Positions 39,101 through 51,191 of a stretch of 64,000 nucleotides of DNA are shown here, one piece after another. Location of the stretch: assembly GCA_019843655.1 (NCBI GenBank), contig JACDQD010000011.1, positions 16,038,604 through 16,102,603 on the forward strand, given 5' to 3'. The notes under the pieces were generated by a model. That model ran no database searches and had not been told where the DNA came from. It worked only from the letters and a program-made list of their open reading frames with translations. How positions within the stretch are numbered: position 1 is the stretch's first letter; each line of letters starts with the position of its first letter. This DNA comes from Lethocerus indicus. Taxonomy: Eukaryota > Arthropoda > Insecta > Hemiptera > Belostomatidae. Both the position numbers and the translations under genes were made by a program.

Positions 39101-42100
39101 TTCTGCACTTTTTCTGACACTGAAGTCCAAGAAAAATATTCCGCTCAGAAAAGAAATTAATATTTCAGTTGTAAAAATCAATATAGTTTTCTCGAAGCAA
39201 ATTATTGGAATAAAGAATTTTATTATTACCGATATAAGCTCCGAGCTCATGTTAAGCGAATATATAACACCATTTGCCTACAGTAAGCAGCACAATGAGT
39301 CTGCAAACGTCGCATAATATTGTTTTTAATCGACGCCATTATAAATTGTCCGCACTCAACGGTCTATTAAAAATCACATTCTTTTCTTTGATGCCTGCCG
39401 TTATACAACGCGTGTACCTTCCGCTGACTAATCGTGGCCTCCTTTTACGGCCCCTACAAGCATCGATCATGTAGATAAGGGAGAAGAGTATTGTGAATTT
39501 TATTACTCTTGTTTATGATTGCATTTCTTTAATGTCTTCGTTAATTTATTTGTTCGAGGGCCCGAGATTAATTAGGATATCCTCACTCTTGCTGTCTCTT
39601 CAGTTCCACATACTCGCATGGTATGTTAACCACACTTTCGGTATCGTCGACAGCATTCCATAAGTAATACAGTCAGCATTGAGGTATTTTCGATCGTTTA
39701 GAATAGCATTTATTTCAAGTGCGGCGATACTCATACAACCTTTGGTAAATATAGGCTTCACCGAACTTTAGTTAAGTAGATTTCCGCACCACCCTCAGGG
39801 GGCGGAAAAAACAAAACCCCAAAAAACATCCAAAGTGCCAAAGTGACTAACACCGCTACTGAAGATGGCGAGCAGCCGAAGCCGGTCTAAAAAAAGACCA
39901 AACCAGCGAGAGGAGACAGAAACACGCGAAATCTACGGTATTCCAACCCCTCGTAGACCACAAAACAGGTATCCTAAATAAGAAAAAGCCGTTTTATAAG
40001 TTGGCAAATCACCGGTGTTCGTAAATTACGGGCATTATCGAAATATTCGCTTCGAGGAATGCGGTCCCATTATTAGAAGTGGACGTCTACCGGGTCAGTA
40101 GACCAAATCAGTCTCGAGATAGAAAACCAACTGTTGTATTGCACCGTTTCATTCGGCGGTATTTTTCAATAATAGACTCTTGATTTGACTCACGATTGTC
40201 TGAACTGCAGTAAACACGTAATTCGTTATACCAGATAAATCAACTGTACTATTATGTATGAATTTGTATTTTATTTATTGTCTAGCAATGACTCGCGGTA
40301 ATAATTTGTATTATCAGTGTGTGATTTTCATTTGTTTGTTTTTCATGTTAATATTTGTCACGATTTAGTTTACTAGAATCAAATAAATCTACCCGGATAA
40401 AAAAAACCTCGTTTTTAATTATTGAGATAGATCAGTAAACTGTTTTTTAAATTTAATCCGGTTGTGTGGATGAGAGAGGGTGGGGAGTTACGTTGGTCAG
40501 CGATTTCTTCTTGTTCAACAGGTATGGAAGAGGCAGTAGGCAGTGGAGGAGCAGAAACTTGTGAATTCGAAGAAACTTTAAGTCGGGGAGCGTCCGTCTC
40601 TGCTATTTATTAGATTTTAGCGTTTGTTTTATATCTTTTAAGGATTGGGAGACTCAGCAATAATTTTCCTTGTATCTGTTCAACTTGTAGGACGGGAAGA
40701 GGGGCGACCTGGGCGCAACGGGGCGTAGCGGAAGCGGGTGGCGCGGCGTGGCGCGCACCGTGCCGCCTTTCAAGCCGATAGCTCCGGCCCCGACCGCCGC
40801 TCCAGCTCCAGCTCCAGCTCCAGCTCGGGCCGGCCTAGCGGCTGTACAGGTCCCCAAGTTCGCAGCACTCCCACCCTCGATAGCTCGCATACCGACCGTC
40901 TCTGTGGCCCCGCCGAGGGCGCCGGCCCCTTTCGTCTTCCAGAACGCCCTCCAGGTGGCAAACAGGAGGTTCCAGGTAACGTGCGATCAATTTCAAATCC
41001 CATTTCCCCTCAGAGGTTAAAATGTAAAATTCCTCGTACCCAGGTTACACATTTTCAAGGCAAATACAAGAAATGGCTAGTGATATTTCTTAAATAATTA
41101 TAACATCGCGAATCCAGCTGTTGTAACAAAATAAAGCGAATGTTATTATTACTTCGTATTAACGGTGTTTTAGATATTACTGGGAGAGAAAAACTCGGTA
41201 AACATAATCCTGATGCGCTATTTTCAACGCCTAATTATCATTGGATGTTTTCTGGCCATTTTCTTTCCCAACACATTAACGTAGGTTCAAATAAACTTGT
41301 CATGGTGACTTTTATTGCCCGTAATTCCGGCGAGTTGTTCAATATTTTCTTATAATTGTAGTTAGTTTTCGATGCCAAGTGTGAACGGGCAGAGTGCACG
41401 AGGGCTGGTCCACTGTCAAGGATGTTGCGTGAGCGAATTGACCCCAATATCTCCTGACCTCGCAACTCATCTTTCCGGCGGCTTAAATTCTTAACCTCTC
41501 CGAATTATCTCCGGTACATGACGACGGCTCGGGAACTTTTCTAGAAAGGTCGTCCGAGTGATTCATCCGTTATATAAATAGATTGCGTTATAGATCCGGC
41601 TCTGTGTTTTCGTCCCCTTCGTACAATCCGCCGGCCAGAGCGGTTTGAGTTTCACTTGGCCGGTTTCCACCGACCGTGGTGGACTTCTCCCTCTGCGCAA
41701 CAATAAAACGGCGCTTGCGGTCACAGAATAGGAATCGGGATGCGAATATTCTCCTCCGTATTTCTTTATTCAGTAGAAAGTCAAGTAAAATTATGGGATT
41801 GTCGAATTGAGGACGTCCGGACTTTCTTTGGCGGAGAATTAAAAACAACCGCCAAAATTCAGGTCAAAATGTCTTGGCGATGGGGAAAAACCATTTTCTG
41901 ATATAATCCCATGTACTCCATCCTATATTTACATTTTTGTAAATAATTTCTCGTCTTGTAGTCTGATCCAGTTTCGGACACTTGTGTGTGAACGAAATGA
42001 ATGTCGAGGCTGAATCTCAGTTCTCCATTTGAAGTGGAGTATTATTATGACAATTCATATTGAAATATTACTCAGATTTTTGCGATGTTCTCATCCTGAA

Positions 42101-45100
42101 TGACATTCCGGATGAACTTATTTACGATCACATGTATATTCATAACGTGTGACGTACCTGGGCCATGTCTTTTACATTTCACACAATATATGTCGAATAA
42201 TTATTGTGGTAATAATATTAGGCTATTACCTGATGTCTAATTACAGGTTGTAGGTCCGACTTCGACGGAGTCCAATCCGAAGCGAGCAGTAGGCATCGGT
42301 ACGGTGGAGGTGGTGTCGAACAACTTCGTGCCCAGCGGTCTTGCGCAGAAGACGGCCCCAGGCATCCCGTCGAACACCCTGGCGACGAGGACCCTAATGA
42401 GCCCCGGGCCGAAGGAGCCCTTGTCGGACATCGACCTCGACAGCCCTTCGCCCCTCCTGATGGGCCACTCTGTCCACAGCCTGGCACAGGCCTCCAATAT
42501 CAGCGTTGAGGCGCTGGCCGCCGCCCTCAGGCTCAAGCAACAACAGCTCACCGCCAGGACTACGCTTCGGACCACGACAACGACCACCACCACGACAACG
42601 ACCACGACCACGCCTCAGCCAACGACCACGGCGGCGACCGAGAAGCCCAAGACCCGGTTGCCCACTGTCAGACCCAAGTACAGCCTCGTGGGCCCCAACA
42701 GAGTTATGAACGCTCCAAAGGAGTACTACCCGGTCAGCTACGACAAGAATTTCGACGATAATTTCGCCACCAAAGTCGAACTGCCGGATACCACGTTCAG
42801 TTGTGGCGATCAGAAGCACTTTCCCGGACTATACGCCGACGAAGATTTGGGCTGTATGGTATGTGACACACATTCTCTTATCCGCTTTCTTTTTTTTTCC
42901 TACGAAATATTACGTCTAGTTTATGCCCACAAACTAGTAGGAAACAAAAAAAAAGTTTAGAATGCACAGTAATATAGTAGTGAAAGAACGACACCTCGTT
43001 CCAGTTTTCATCCGAGATAGTAATAATTTGGCATTCTTTTCCCGGATCAAACGTCAACATCAAAGTATTACGCAATGAACTGTTATGTTTGAGCGCCCAA
43101 ACGCGTGCCCTTTGAAGTTCGGTGAACGCCAGAGGAGAGAGCATCAATCTTTCCACAAAAGCCGCGTCCCCAAGTCTAATACCAATTGTGACAACCCACT
43201 TTCATTCGCGGCGGCACATTAAGTCCAATTAGATTAATGCGCAGTTGGCACAACTGGCAGCGGGCTTAAACCCCAAGCGTTTAAAGGTGTTGAACCTACG
43301 CATTTTATTTCTGTTTAAGTTCAACTGCTGTGGAAGCGATCTTGTAATTTTTCTGGATTGATGATTTGGGCTCTTGTCTCTAATTTAGGCCTAGTAATAA
43401 TCGCCAAAGTAATAATGGATTGGTAATACTAGTCAATACTATTAACTCAATGCTATTAAAAAATTGAAATTTGATGGAGGCCTCGAGGACGTTATTCACA
43501 ATATTCATCATTTATTGACTTATTTTTAAATTAATCTTTGAAAATATAATGGCTGACTGTTTGAGAGGGATTTCGGCGTTGTTTTCTAACTTTCCAAAGG
43601 ACTCTCGTTTTACCCATTTTGCGAACAGCAATTCGGTTTCCAATTGAGTGGCACATAAGTTTAAAACAATATTGTGTGTGTCCGAACAATGGAACAATTA
43701 ATCCACACCTGCTAATGTAGTATCTGTTAATGTTCTTCTCCTTCCTGAAAGTATTATATAATAGTATTTACTGATTCATCTTTTGGTTTTCGTGACGGTC
43801 GGCCATTGCAGCCAGGACAAAACCCAACTGAGTCGGACCTTTCACTTCGTGTGAAATCTTTCTCCCGGTTTGGATTTAGTTAGTTTTCTTCACTTCTGGT
43901 TAAGGCGAATTCGCTGTTCCACCGCAAGGATCGCGCCAGCGTTTAGCACGGGGGCAATTAATTCATCCGGACGTTTACGAGAATACCACAAGGCCCTTAA
44001 ACTGTCCTCATTAGCTGTACAGTTTCGACATGTTAATTACCCGGCTGCTTTCAGCCAAACACAGACTTTAATGAGTTCTCAATTCTGAGTTATCCCACCG
44101 TTCAAATTCTATATGACCGTCGGCTACTACGGCGCATGGTAGAACCTAAATCCCGGTCACTCCAGGACTTTTGCCCAATACACTGCCTTTTACACACAGT
44201 AGTAAACCGTAACATGAAAATAAATCTGTGGGGAACATAAATGGCAAGCGGTATTCTCGCTACTATTAGTCTTGATGTCCCTTGAGGGAATTTTGCGAAC
44301 CGGCATCGTTGTTTTGATTCAGCGTTCATTTTTCAATTTTTAATATTGAAATTGAATTTCAAAATTGTATTCATGGGTGCAAGATATTTTACTTTAGACA
44401 GATGAAACTGATGGCAGTATTTCTTCAATATCATGGTTTAAAGCTGGTAGCATTTCATTCTACAACATCCAACATTCTACAACATCCTTTTTGGCCGTTG
44501 TTCTTCCAGAAGACAAGGGAGTAGGCAGGGTTGAGGGAGTTAGTTTTCATATTATTTTCAATACAAAGTGAAATGCACCCTCCTATAAATATTAGTTTTC
44601 ACGTACATTAATTCATATTGCCAGGATGGGATGACGTTCGATCCCATTTATGGCCGCTTCAATCAAATGGCCCGTTCGACCTCGATTGGTTTAAATGCAC
44701 CTTTTGTTTCGTCACAACCCGACACCCAGATATTATTGATGGATATTTGACGCCAATTAAAGCCTTCCGAGCTGTAAGAATTGTGAAATATTGGACTCCG
44801 TCTAGCAGGCTGCAGTGTCACACGCGTTGGGCAATTCGAATCGTCGATTGACTTTCTAGGCAGGCAATGAAAACTGGGATGAAATAAGGCTAACTCTCGT
44901 CGAAAGAATGCTACTCGTAGAAATCGAAACTTGAGCAATATTCTGCAGATTGTTTTCGGGACAGTATCTTTGTTGAGAAAGAACTTGGATGTCCTCTGCG
45001 TTGGGAATAGGTTCATTTAGAGACCGCTTGAAGAGTCAGCTGAATTCATTTCTCCTTTTCATTTTATTTTCTAGACATCTGAAATGCGAAAAGGAAACTT

Positions 45101-48100
45101 CCTTTCAGGCGGACTGACCTCTGAATCTGGGAATTTCATCTATTTGAGTCGTCTAGTTCGGTCCATAGCGGCTCAGGCCTTCATCAATTTATTGATTGAA
45201 CGAATCGAGTGGTTAGAACGTAACCTAAAGAAAAGATATAAGAATTTTCTGCACCCCAATTCCCTGTACAGCCACTCACTACTTTATCCTGCTGGATCCG
45301 TTAGTGTTTCTTGTCGTCGCCAGTACCACTACGTACAGTGCTCATAACGGTGAACCAGCCTGTTTAGCATGATATTTGTCTGGCAAAGGACCTTGAGTTT
45401 TTCCAATTATTTTAATTGGAACAAAGAAAGTAAAATTGGTTGGTTTTATAGTTGGTAAGCGTAAATTATCCTATCGGTGATATTTAGGATATATCCTATT
45501 CGGGTCAATGAAAAACAAAAACTGTGTTACTGACGCATATTTTCGGTGACTGGTGCGTTATTTAATCAACGAGGCATGTCTGTGTTCAGTCACAAAATCG
45601 ACACTCTTACGCTAAGAGTTTCCTGAAACCTGCTGGCATAAGTCTTATAGATGTGTTCACAATAGCACTCAGATTATGTCGACACACACAGAGAGTCGTA
45701 TCGGACGGCTGATCCTCCGAACAAACAATAGTTTCGTGCAATTAACAATTATGTCGGCGGGTATAGGCGTAGACAACTATTTACGCCGCCGTTTATAACG
45801 CGAAATATAGAATCATTTCCCAACTTGGAAAACGAAAGGAATGAGCTATTTGACTTTGCCTGTTTTGTTATTTCCTCTCTCCTCTCGATCTTTATCCTAA
45901 TGCCTACATATATTATAGTACAATGTCTCTCTCATCGTTTTATCATGAACTTCTTGAAACATACGTTTTAGCAAGAACTATTGAGGATGGTAGAGTAATC
46001 CGGTGATTGTATAATGTAAATTCTCCTGTTCCCATTGAACTCGATCAACCGTTCTTTTAACCGTTCAGTGGTTTAGTCTAATTTCTACTCGCTTTGAAAC
46101 ATGAGAAAATTGCCCAACGCGAAGTCTCTGTTCCCTTTTCGGGAAGTTTAGAGACAATGGCCTTGTGTGTGAACTTCATTGGATGAGTTCAAAAACAAGA
46201 TATTCCTACTGCAACTTCCGGGACGAGAACGTAATTAAATTTGTGGCGTTTCTACGAAACGTTCAGAGCGCCCTTTCAGTGCAAGCCCGAGAGTAGCATT
46301 ACCGTTAGAGTTTAGATTCACCCGATTAACTATTTTTGGAATCTGGGACTGCCCTAGCAATTAGTACATACATTAGGGCCGGGGGTTCCACTCCGGTGGA
46401 AGAACAATTGAAATCGGGCCCCAACAGTTATGTTTGAACCGGTCGGCTCGAATGCGCAATGAGCTATCCGCTTTATCTGATCTAGGACTTGAGCAAGGCC
46501 TTTTATTTTCAAAAGACTTCGACCGTGTTTCCTCCCGCCTAGTTTCGAAGATTGTATTAACTATTACATGTTTTCCCAGAGAAGTCTATGGGGCGGGTGG
46601 TCACAATGGGTCCACAAGATCCACTGTCGAAGGTCGAGCACCAATTCTCTATTGTAATTTGCTTCTAGCACATTTTTCGTGTTGTAATAGTGCGGAAAGT
46701 ACTCCCAACCCTCTCGGCGGCCTGTAATCTGTTTCCAGGTGAATTTTGCGAGGGAGAAACCCGTCTTTGAATGGTTTTATACAGAAAATAGCGCCGGCAG
46801 ATGCCGCATGTGACACAGGGCGCGCGCACATTACTCTGATCACGCACGCACGAGATTCTATCAATCCGACAGTTGGTCTGGTGCGCAGGCCATGAATGCG
46901 TAGTGAAACAGGAGCCTATGCTCGCTGCAGAGGCCTCTTTATATAGGCTCGTTTCACATGTGACTAGCGTCAAGTGGCTAGTGCGCTGGCAGTAGGCCTG
47001 CGCCAACTTCAGAACCTGCATGCGCCTTATTTGCCACACACACATTAGAGCTCAGTTGGACTTCTCCTTTCTGAGTATGTTCGATCGCGTTTTAGGAAAA
47101 GAAACGCGAACATTAGTTTTACTTTTCGTTGGATTCGCAATAATTTATGAAAGATTGATTGGGAATCGGTACGTCTGTGGAGAATTGTCGATTATCTGTG
47201 ACAAAAGATAGCAGCGATGTTCTAAGCCTTCGCCTAGTTAGTTCAACATGACATGCAAAAAGATAAATAATATCTATTCTGTGCATACTTGCATAATTTC
47301 GACAGAAATCCTAAAAATTCTACAGTGACCCCAGTTGGCGCATAACCATTTGTTTAAAATTTGAAGGCGTGAAAATTGGGTACGTTAGAGGTTCAGTGGG
47401 CGACTTGGCGAGTACCGCTATGGCCGAGGGGAAAGTAGGCGAAGTGACCGACACCGTCCGTGTAACCCAAAACATAGTTTTAATAAGGGCCCCAGTGCCT
47501 CTCATAAGCAGCTGGTTTCCGGTTGAAAACCTTTCTGGAATGCCGGCTTCTTTTAGACCACAGCTTTGGACTGGGGCTATTTTAATATGTTCTAACATTG
47601 ATTTCCTACGTATCTTGTTGGTATATTGGAGCAGGGACCCCAATACGTCCAGAAATACAAAGTAGATGCAATATAGGCAGTTTGCTAATTTGCTAAAAGT
47701 TTGAATGACGGCTTCCGATTATTGTTATTTTCCGAATCTTCCATGTTCATAATTCATTAAACTAGAGACTCTTGCCGTTGCTATAAAGTATGGAATTCGA
47801 AGAATAATTTGAGATGAGAAAAATTGCTGAATAGTAAGATCAACTTTACTTATACTATGATGTCCCATGTATTTCATGTTTGCATATTAAGAAGATGATG
47901 GACATTACAGAATACGGTAACGATTTCATAAAACTTTTCCCTGTTTTCTTTTTTCCGTTGCTATAACGAAGAACGTCCGATAATTGTGTTTATTACAATA
48001 AGTTACGCAATGCAATTCCTGTTCGCAGGGGTGTTATTGCTAAGTCTATTCCTGGTGTGAAAGCCGAAAGCAATTGTTGCAATCAACCGAGATTACTTTT

Positions 48101-50923
48101 CAATTATGAGAATATAGTCGTGACAACCAGGACTCTGGCCACAAAGTAAGAACACACCGATAACCTGTAGTTAGAGTTACCTAACTTGTGTCATTTCTTG
48201 TGTCTATTATATCGAAGTACCTACTTCAGTAGTACCTACTATTCCTTCAGAAACATAGGGACAACGTTTAGAATACCTCTTTTGTGGTCTGCGAGGGGTT
48301 GGAATACCGTAGATTTCGTGTGTTTCTGTCTCCTCTCGCTGGTTTGGTCTTTTGCTAGACCGGTTTCGGTTGCTCGCGATCTTCAGTAGACGTGTTAGTC
48401 ACTTTGGCACTTTGGATGGTTTTTGGGCATCCCCAGGGGTTAAACTAGCGCCCCATGAGGGTGGTGCGGAAATGTACTTAATTAAAGTTCGTTGGGTCCA
48501 GTTGCACCCATAAACTAGCGCCCCCCTGAGTGTGGTGCGGAAATGTACTTAACTAAAGTTCGTTAGGGCCACTTGCACCGATAAACTAGCGCCCCCTGAG
48601 GGTGGTGCGGAAATGTACTTAACTAAAGTTCGTTGGGTCCAGTTGCACCATAAACTAGCGCCCCTGAGTGTGGTGCGGAAATGTACTTAACTAAAGTTCG
48701 TTAGGGCCACTTGCACCGATAAACTAGCGCCCCCTGAGGGTGGTGCGGAAATGTACTTAACTAAAGTTCGTTGGGTCCAGTTGCACCCATAAACTAGCGC
48801 CCCCTGAGTGTGGTGCGGAAATGTACTTAACTAAAGTTCGTTAGGGCCACTTGCACCGATAAACTAGCGCCCCCTGAGGGTGGTGCGGAAATGTACTTAA
48901 CTAAAGTTCGTTAGGGCCACTTGCACCGATAAACTAGCGCCCCCTGAGGGTGGTGCGGAAATGTACTTAACTAAAGTTTGTTGGGTCCAGTTGCACCCAT
49001 AAACTAGCGCCCCCCTGAGTGTGGTGCGGAAATGTACTTAACTAAAGTTCGTTGGGTGCACCTGCACCGATACTCGCGCAGTGCAAGGGACAGTGAGGAT
49101 GACCAAAAAACATCCAAAGTTACAACAATAAACATTTAATTGTAAGGCTACGTTATAAAATATTAACTCATTGGTAACCGTTCAGTATCAGGCATTTCGG
49201 GTTAATTAGAAGTTGCTGTAATCTTCAGTTATGGATGTCAGGGGAATGTAAATTACTACCGCTGAATGTTTATTCTATCGCTGTATGCTGGGCGAACATA
49301 AACGCACCGTAGCAATTAAGTCTATAATGATGTAGGACTGGAACGCCGTTTTATTGCACACAGTAGTGCGAAAACGGTAGGATTTAATGTTCTGGAGTCG
49401 TACAGTCGAGAATGTCCAGGATGGCTTCGGCGGCCTCAACGCACCGCGTTGACGACTCGATAAGGATAATTCATATGGCTAGGATTTCACATTTGGAACG
49501 GCTTTACAGCCGTCTGTCCCAACCTCCTGGGTCTCTTTCGAAACGTGGTTTCACCGACTGCCGACCTTTTGATAACATACATTTGAACCGTAAAATATTT
49601 AACTATTCCAGTGAAGCGTTTAAACCGTCATCCGTCCGAGAGAAATTTCAACACACTTCATTGTCTATAGACATATCTTTTATATATAAATATTATGTGT
49701 ATACTATCCGATTTCTGAGGTACGGTGTTTGAGAGAATGGTAAATGTAATGTAGTGGGAAAAATTGAACAGAAATGCTTAAGTCCTGCCTGGGAGAAGTC
49801 GGCCGGGATTAACCGGCGTCATAACGATTGAGGGAGTATATGTCCGAAACACCTGGGATTGCGACGGGAGATGTTCTTGCTAGGTCATGAGATCATGAAA
49901 TTGGTAGCAGAGCGGTTGGAATAAATCACTCAGTGTAATGAACTATTACTATTACTGTTAATTATTTCTTCCGGAGTACGAAGGTCGGATATTGCATAGG
50001 ATCAGGTTGATTGTCCTGGGAAGACTTATTCATCGGGTGTAGCCCGTCTACCTTGGCAACCCCCGGATAGCCATGATGACCCGTTTCTATTTCAGAATGC
50101 CAGCAACTTTTACTGAAATTACAAAATTCCTGTAATTTTGTAATTAGCGTGAGGGGTGTCTGAGGTGTGCGAAAACGAAAACTGCCACATACATTTTACT
50201 GACGATTTATTTTCACTTTACTCTGTTGAGCTGTTTGGTTCGAGTAATCCTTCAATTATAATATAACAATTCCCAAATAATCAACCTTCCGAAATAATAA
50301 TTACATGAATTTACGTTTTTCTCCTCCTTCGTACCCTTTGATGAATAAAATAAATGTTAGTTAAAAACATACCAATTATAAGAAAATAGGAATATTTAAT
50401 GTTAATATTCTCAAAAATTATGAACTAGAGGAGTAGAATATTCAGGTGGATTGTTTTTGTTATTTTACCTTATATGTGGTTCTAGTATCACTAACTTAAA
50501 TTCACTATAGAGTTTGGTTGTATATGCTGAGCCAGTGGAGACTGGAGATGGGAATAATGATGAGATCCCAAGCCCTCGCGAACCACCAAAAAACACAGTA
50601 TTGATTATAATTACAACCGTGTAATAATATTAACATTTGAGAATTATATTTGTTATTAGTATTGACAAATACTGATCTAATCTTTACAGGTGTTCCACGT
50701 GTGCGCCTTCACGGACGACGGTTTGGTAATGAAGAGTTTCCTCTGTCCCGAGTCTACCCTGTTCGACCAGACAATACTCAAGTGCAATTGGTGGTTCTAC
50801 GTCGACTGCAAGGCCTCCAAAAAGCTGTACGACAGCAACATCCCGATATCGAAGAGCTACCAGCTGATGAAAGCGTTAGCCTTCTTCTCTTCGTACAAAA
50901 ACCAAAGTAACAACTCAACCTAA
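24142..50923 (+). CDS. Secreted CPAP1-like protein with one C-terminal chitin-binding type 2 domain (6 exons)
   Basis: Likely cuticular or peritrophin-type protein that binds chitin outside the cell. Coding exons are 24142-24175, 28895-29029, 32529-32662, 40691-40975, 42247-42858 and 50690-50923; phases agree and the product is 477 residues. Met at 24142 starts a short signal peptide (MNWTLVFLLLM); an in-frame Met at 24034 would bury it behind 36 residues. Residues 12-101 are a Gly/Arg-rich segment with two cysteines, 102-196 an Ala/Pro-rich segment (APAPAPAPA), and 305-318 an unbroken threonine run followed by a Pro/Thr stretch, probably O-glycosylated. Six cysteines at 382, 399, 405, 419, 432 and 440 form the peritrophin-A pattern, with the aromatic WWFYVDC ending. 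An intron separates cysteines 2 and 3. Introns of 1.3-8 kb make this the largest gene here. I do not recognise the exact orthologue. Confidence 0.82.
24176..28894 (+). other. Intron 1 of the CPAP1-like gene
   Basis: About 4.7 kb between the signal-peptide exon and exon 2. No other gene, RNA or clear mobile element is recognised; open frames inside are short and on both strands. Confidence 0.65.
29030..32528 (+). other. Intron 2 of the CPAP1-like gene
   Basis: About 3.5 kb. It contains one copy of the dispersed 33-base motif (32055-32087) and a weak tRNA-like stretch at about 31890-31950 (GGGTTCAAAT) that does not fold convincingly. No coding signal from another gene. Confidence 0.6.
32055..32087 (-). 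repeat. Dispersed 33-base motif, copy 1
   Basis: Matches the inverted-repeat interior of the satellite-cored elements: GACCGGTTTCAG, then CGCCATCTTCGGTAGC. Related copies lie near 33103, 34763, 38369, 39855 and 48358. Confidence 0.55.
33061..33876 (-). mobile_element. Non-autonomous inverted-repeat element with satellite core (element A)
   Basis: The left flank (33061-33180) carries CTCTCGCTGGTTTGG, TAGACCGGTTTCGG, GCCATCTTCAGTAGC and GGATGTTTTTTGGGCATCC. The right flank (33795-33876) carries the inverse order: CCGGTCTAGCAAAAGAC, AAACCAGAGAGGGAGAC, CACACGAAACCTACGGTA and AAAACAGGTATTCTAAA. The two arms are thus inverted copies of one sequence, the right arm missing its inner part. Between them lies a 70-bp satellite array in reverse orientation. 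There is no coding capacity, so any movement would need enzymes supplied elsewhere. No clear target duplication was identified. Confidence 0.75.
33199..33794 (-). repeat. Satellite array of about 70-bp units (array 2)
   Basis: About eight to nine copies of the same unit as array 1 but in opposite orientation (CCAACGAACTTTAGTTAAG, CCGCACCACCCTC, GGGGCGCTAGTTTATCGG). Later copies vary as CACTACACTCAGG and CTGGACCC or CTGGGCCC. Fully inside element A. Confidence 0.95.
34763..34800 (-). repeat. Dispersed motif, diverged copy
   Basis: AGGTTTTGGCTTTTCGCTG followed by TCGTCAGTAGCGTTCCAAT. It shares the outer GTTCCAAT extension with the copy at 38369. Confidence 0.45.
38369..38408 (+). repeat. Dispersed motif, copy in plus orientation
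   Basis: ATTGGAACCCTACTGGCGA then TGGCGAAAATCCGAAACCGG. Matches, in reverse complement, the copy at 34763 and the inner arms of the satellite-cored elements. Confidence 0.5.
39760..39978 (+). mobile_element. Right-end remnant of the satellite-cored element
   Basis: About half a satellite unit (CCGAACTTTAGTTAAG, CCGCACCACCCTCAGG) runs directly into one complete arm: CCAAAAAACATCCAAAGTG, GCTACTGAAGATGGCGAG, GCCGGTCT, GACCAAACCAGCGAGAGGAG, ATCTACGGTATTCCAACCCC and AAAACAGGTATCCTAAA. It is the best-preserved full-length arm, about 150-170 bases. The opposite arm and the array are missing. Confidence 0.75.
48267..49120 (+). mobile_element. Non-autonomous inverted-repeat element with satellite core (element B)
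   Basis: A full left arm starts at about 48267 (TTTAGAATACC, GGTCTGCGAGGGGTTGG, TACCGTAGATTTCGTGTG, CTCCTCTCGCTGGTTTGG, GCTAGACCGGTTTCGG, ATCTTCAGTAG, TTTGGATGGTTTTTGGGC). Array 3 follows, and then a truncated right arm (CAGTGAGGATGACC, AAAAAACATCCAAAGT) ends at about 49120. It therefore has the same architecture as element A, in opposite orientation, with the right arm cut short. Confidence 0.75.
48430..49080 (+). repeat. Satellite array of about 70-bp units (array 3), dimeric pattern
   Basis: About nine units. Two variants largely alternate: one with GGGTCCAGTTGCACCCATAA and GAGTGTGG, the other with AGGGCCACTTGCACCGATAA and GAGGGTGG. This gives a higher-order period near 140 bases, broken once where the second variant is repeated (about 48842-48960). 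Confidence 0.93.
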
Positions 50924-51185
50924 TCCCCGTTTTACGGGGGAAGGGGCTATTTAGTCAATCGTGTTTGTTAACACCGATTCAAGTCCAAATGCTCAAATCG
51001 TCTTCCTTTATTTTTGTTTTCTATTTCCATATAATTCATCGCCCCGGGTGAGAGGGAAGTGTCAACCGCCCGATTCCAAAGACGATTCCAGTGATAAAAT
51101 GAAAATCATTCGGCGGATCCCAAATATGTTAGTTTTATATTCTTGTTCATCCGACCGCATTTATCAGTGGCGCGCGTTCCTCAAC

Positions 51186-51191
51186 AATAAA
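51186..51191 (+). terminator. Candidate poly(A) signal of the CPAP1-like gene
   Basis: AATAAA about 260 bases after the stop codon at 50921-50923. Confidence 0.4.

Larger units (their letters stand above)
32663..40690 (+). other. Intron 3 of the CPAP1-like gene
   Basis: About 8 kb. It hosts one satellite-cored inverted-repeat element (33061-33876), a shorter remnant (39760-39978) and two further copies of the dispersed motif. The rest shows no coding signal. Confidence 0.65.
42859..50689 (+). other. Intron 5 of the CPAP1-like gene
   Basis: About 7.8 kb between the exons carrying cysteines 1-2 and 3-6 of the chitin-binding domain. It contains element B with satellite array 3. Open frames elsewhere (for example about 47320-47665 on both strands) show no recognisable domain. 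Confidence 0.65.

Noticed and set aside
40738..41097. 119-codon Ser/Arg-rich plus-strand frame
   Set aside because: Out-of-frame reading of the Ala/Pro exon; only the phase-0 frame joins its neighbours.
42218..42819. Long minus-strand frames rich in Val, Gly and Arg
   Set aside because: Antisense of the threonine-run exon of the CPAP1-like gene; the plus-strand frame joins in phase and carries the chitin-binding domain.
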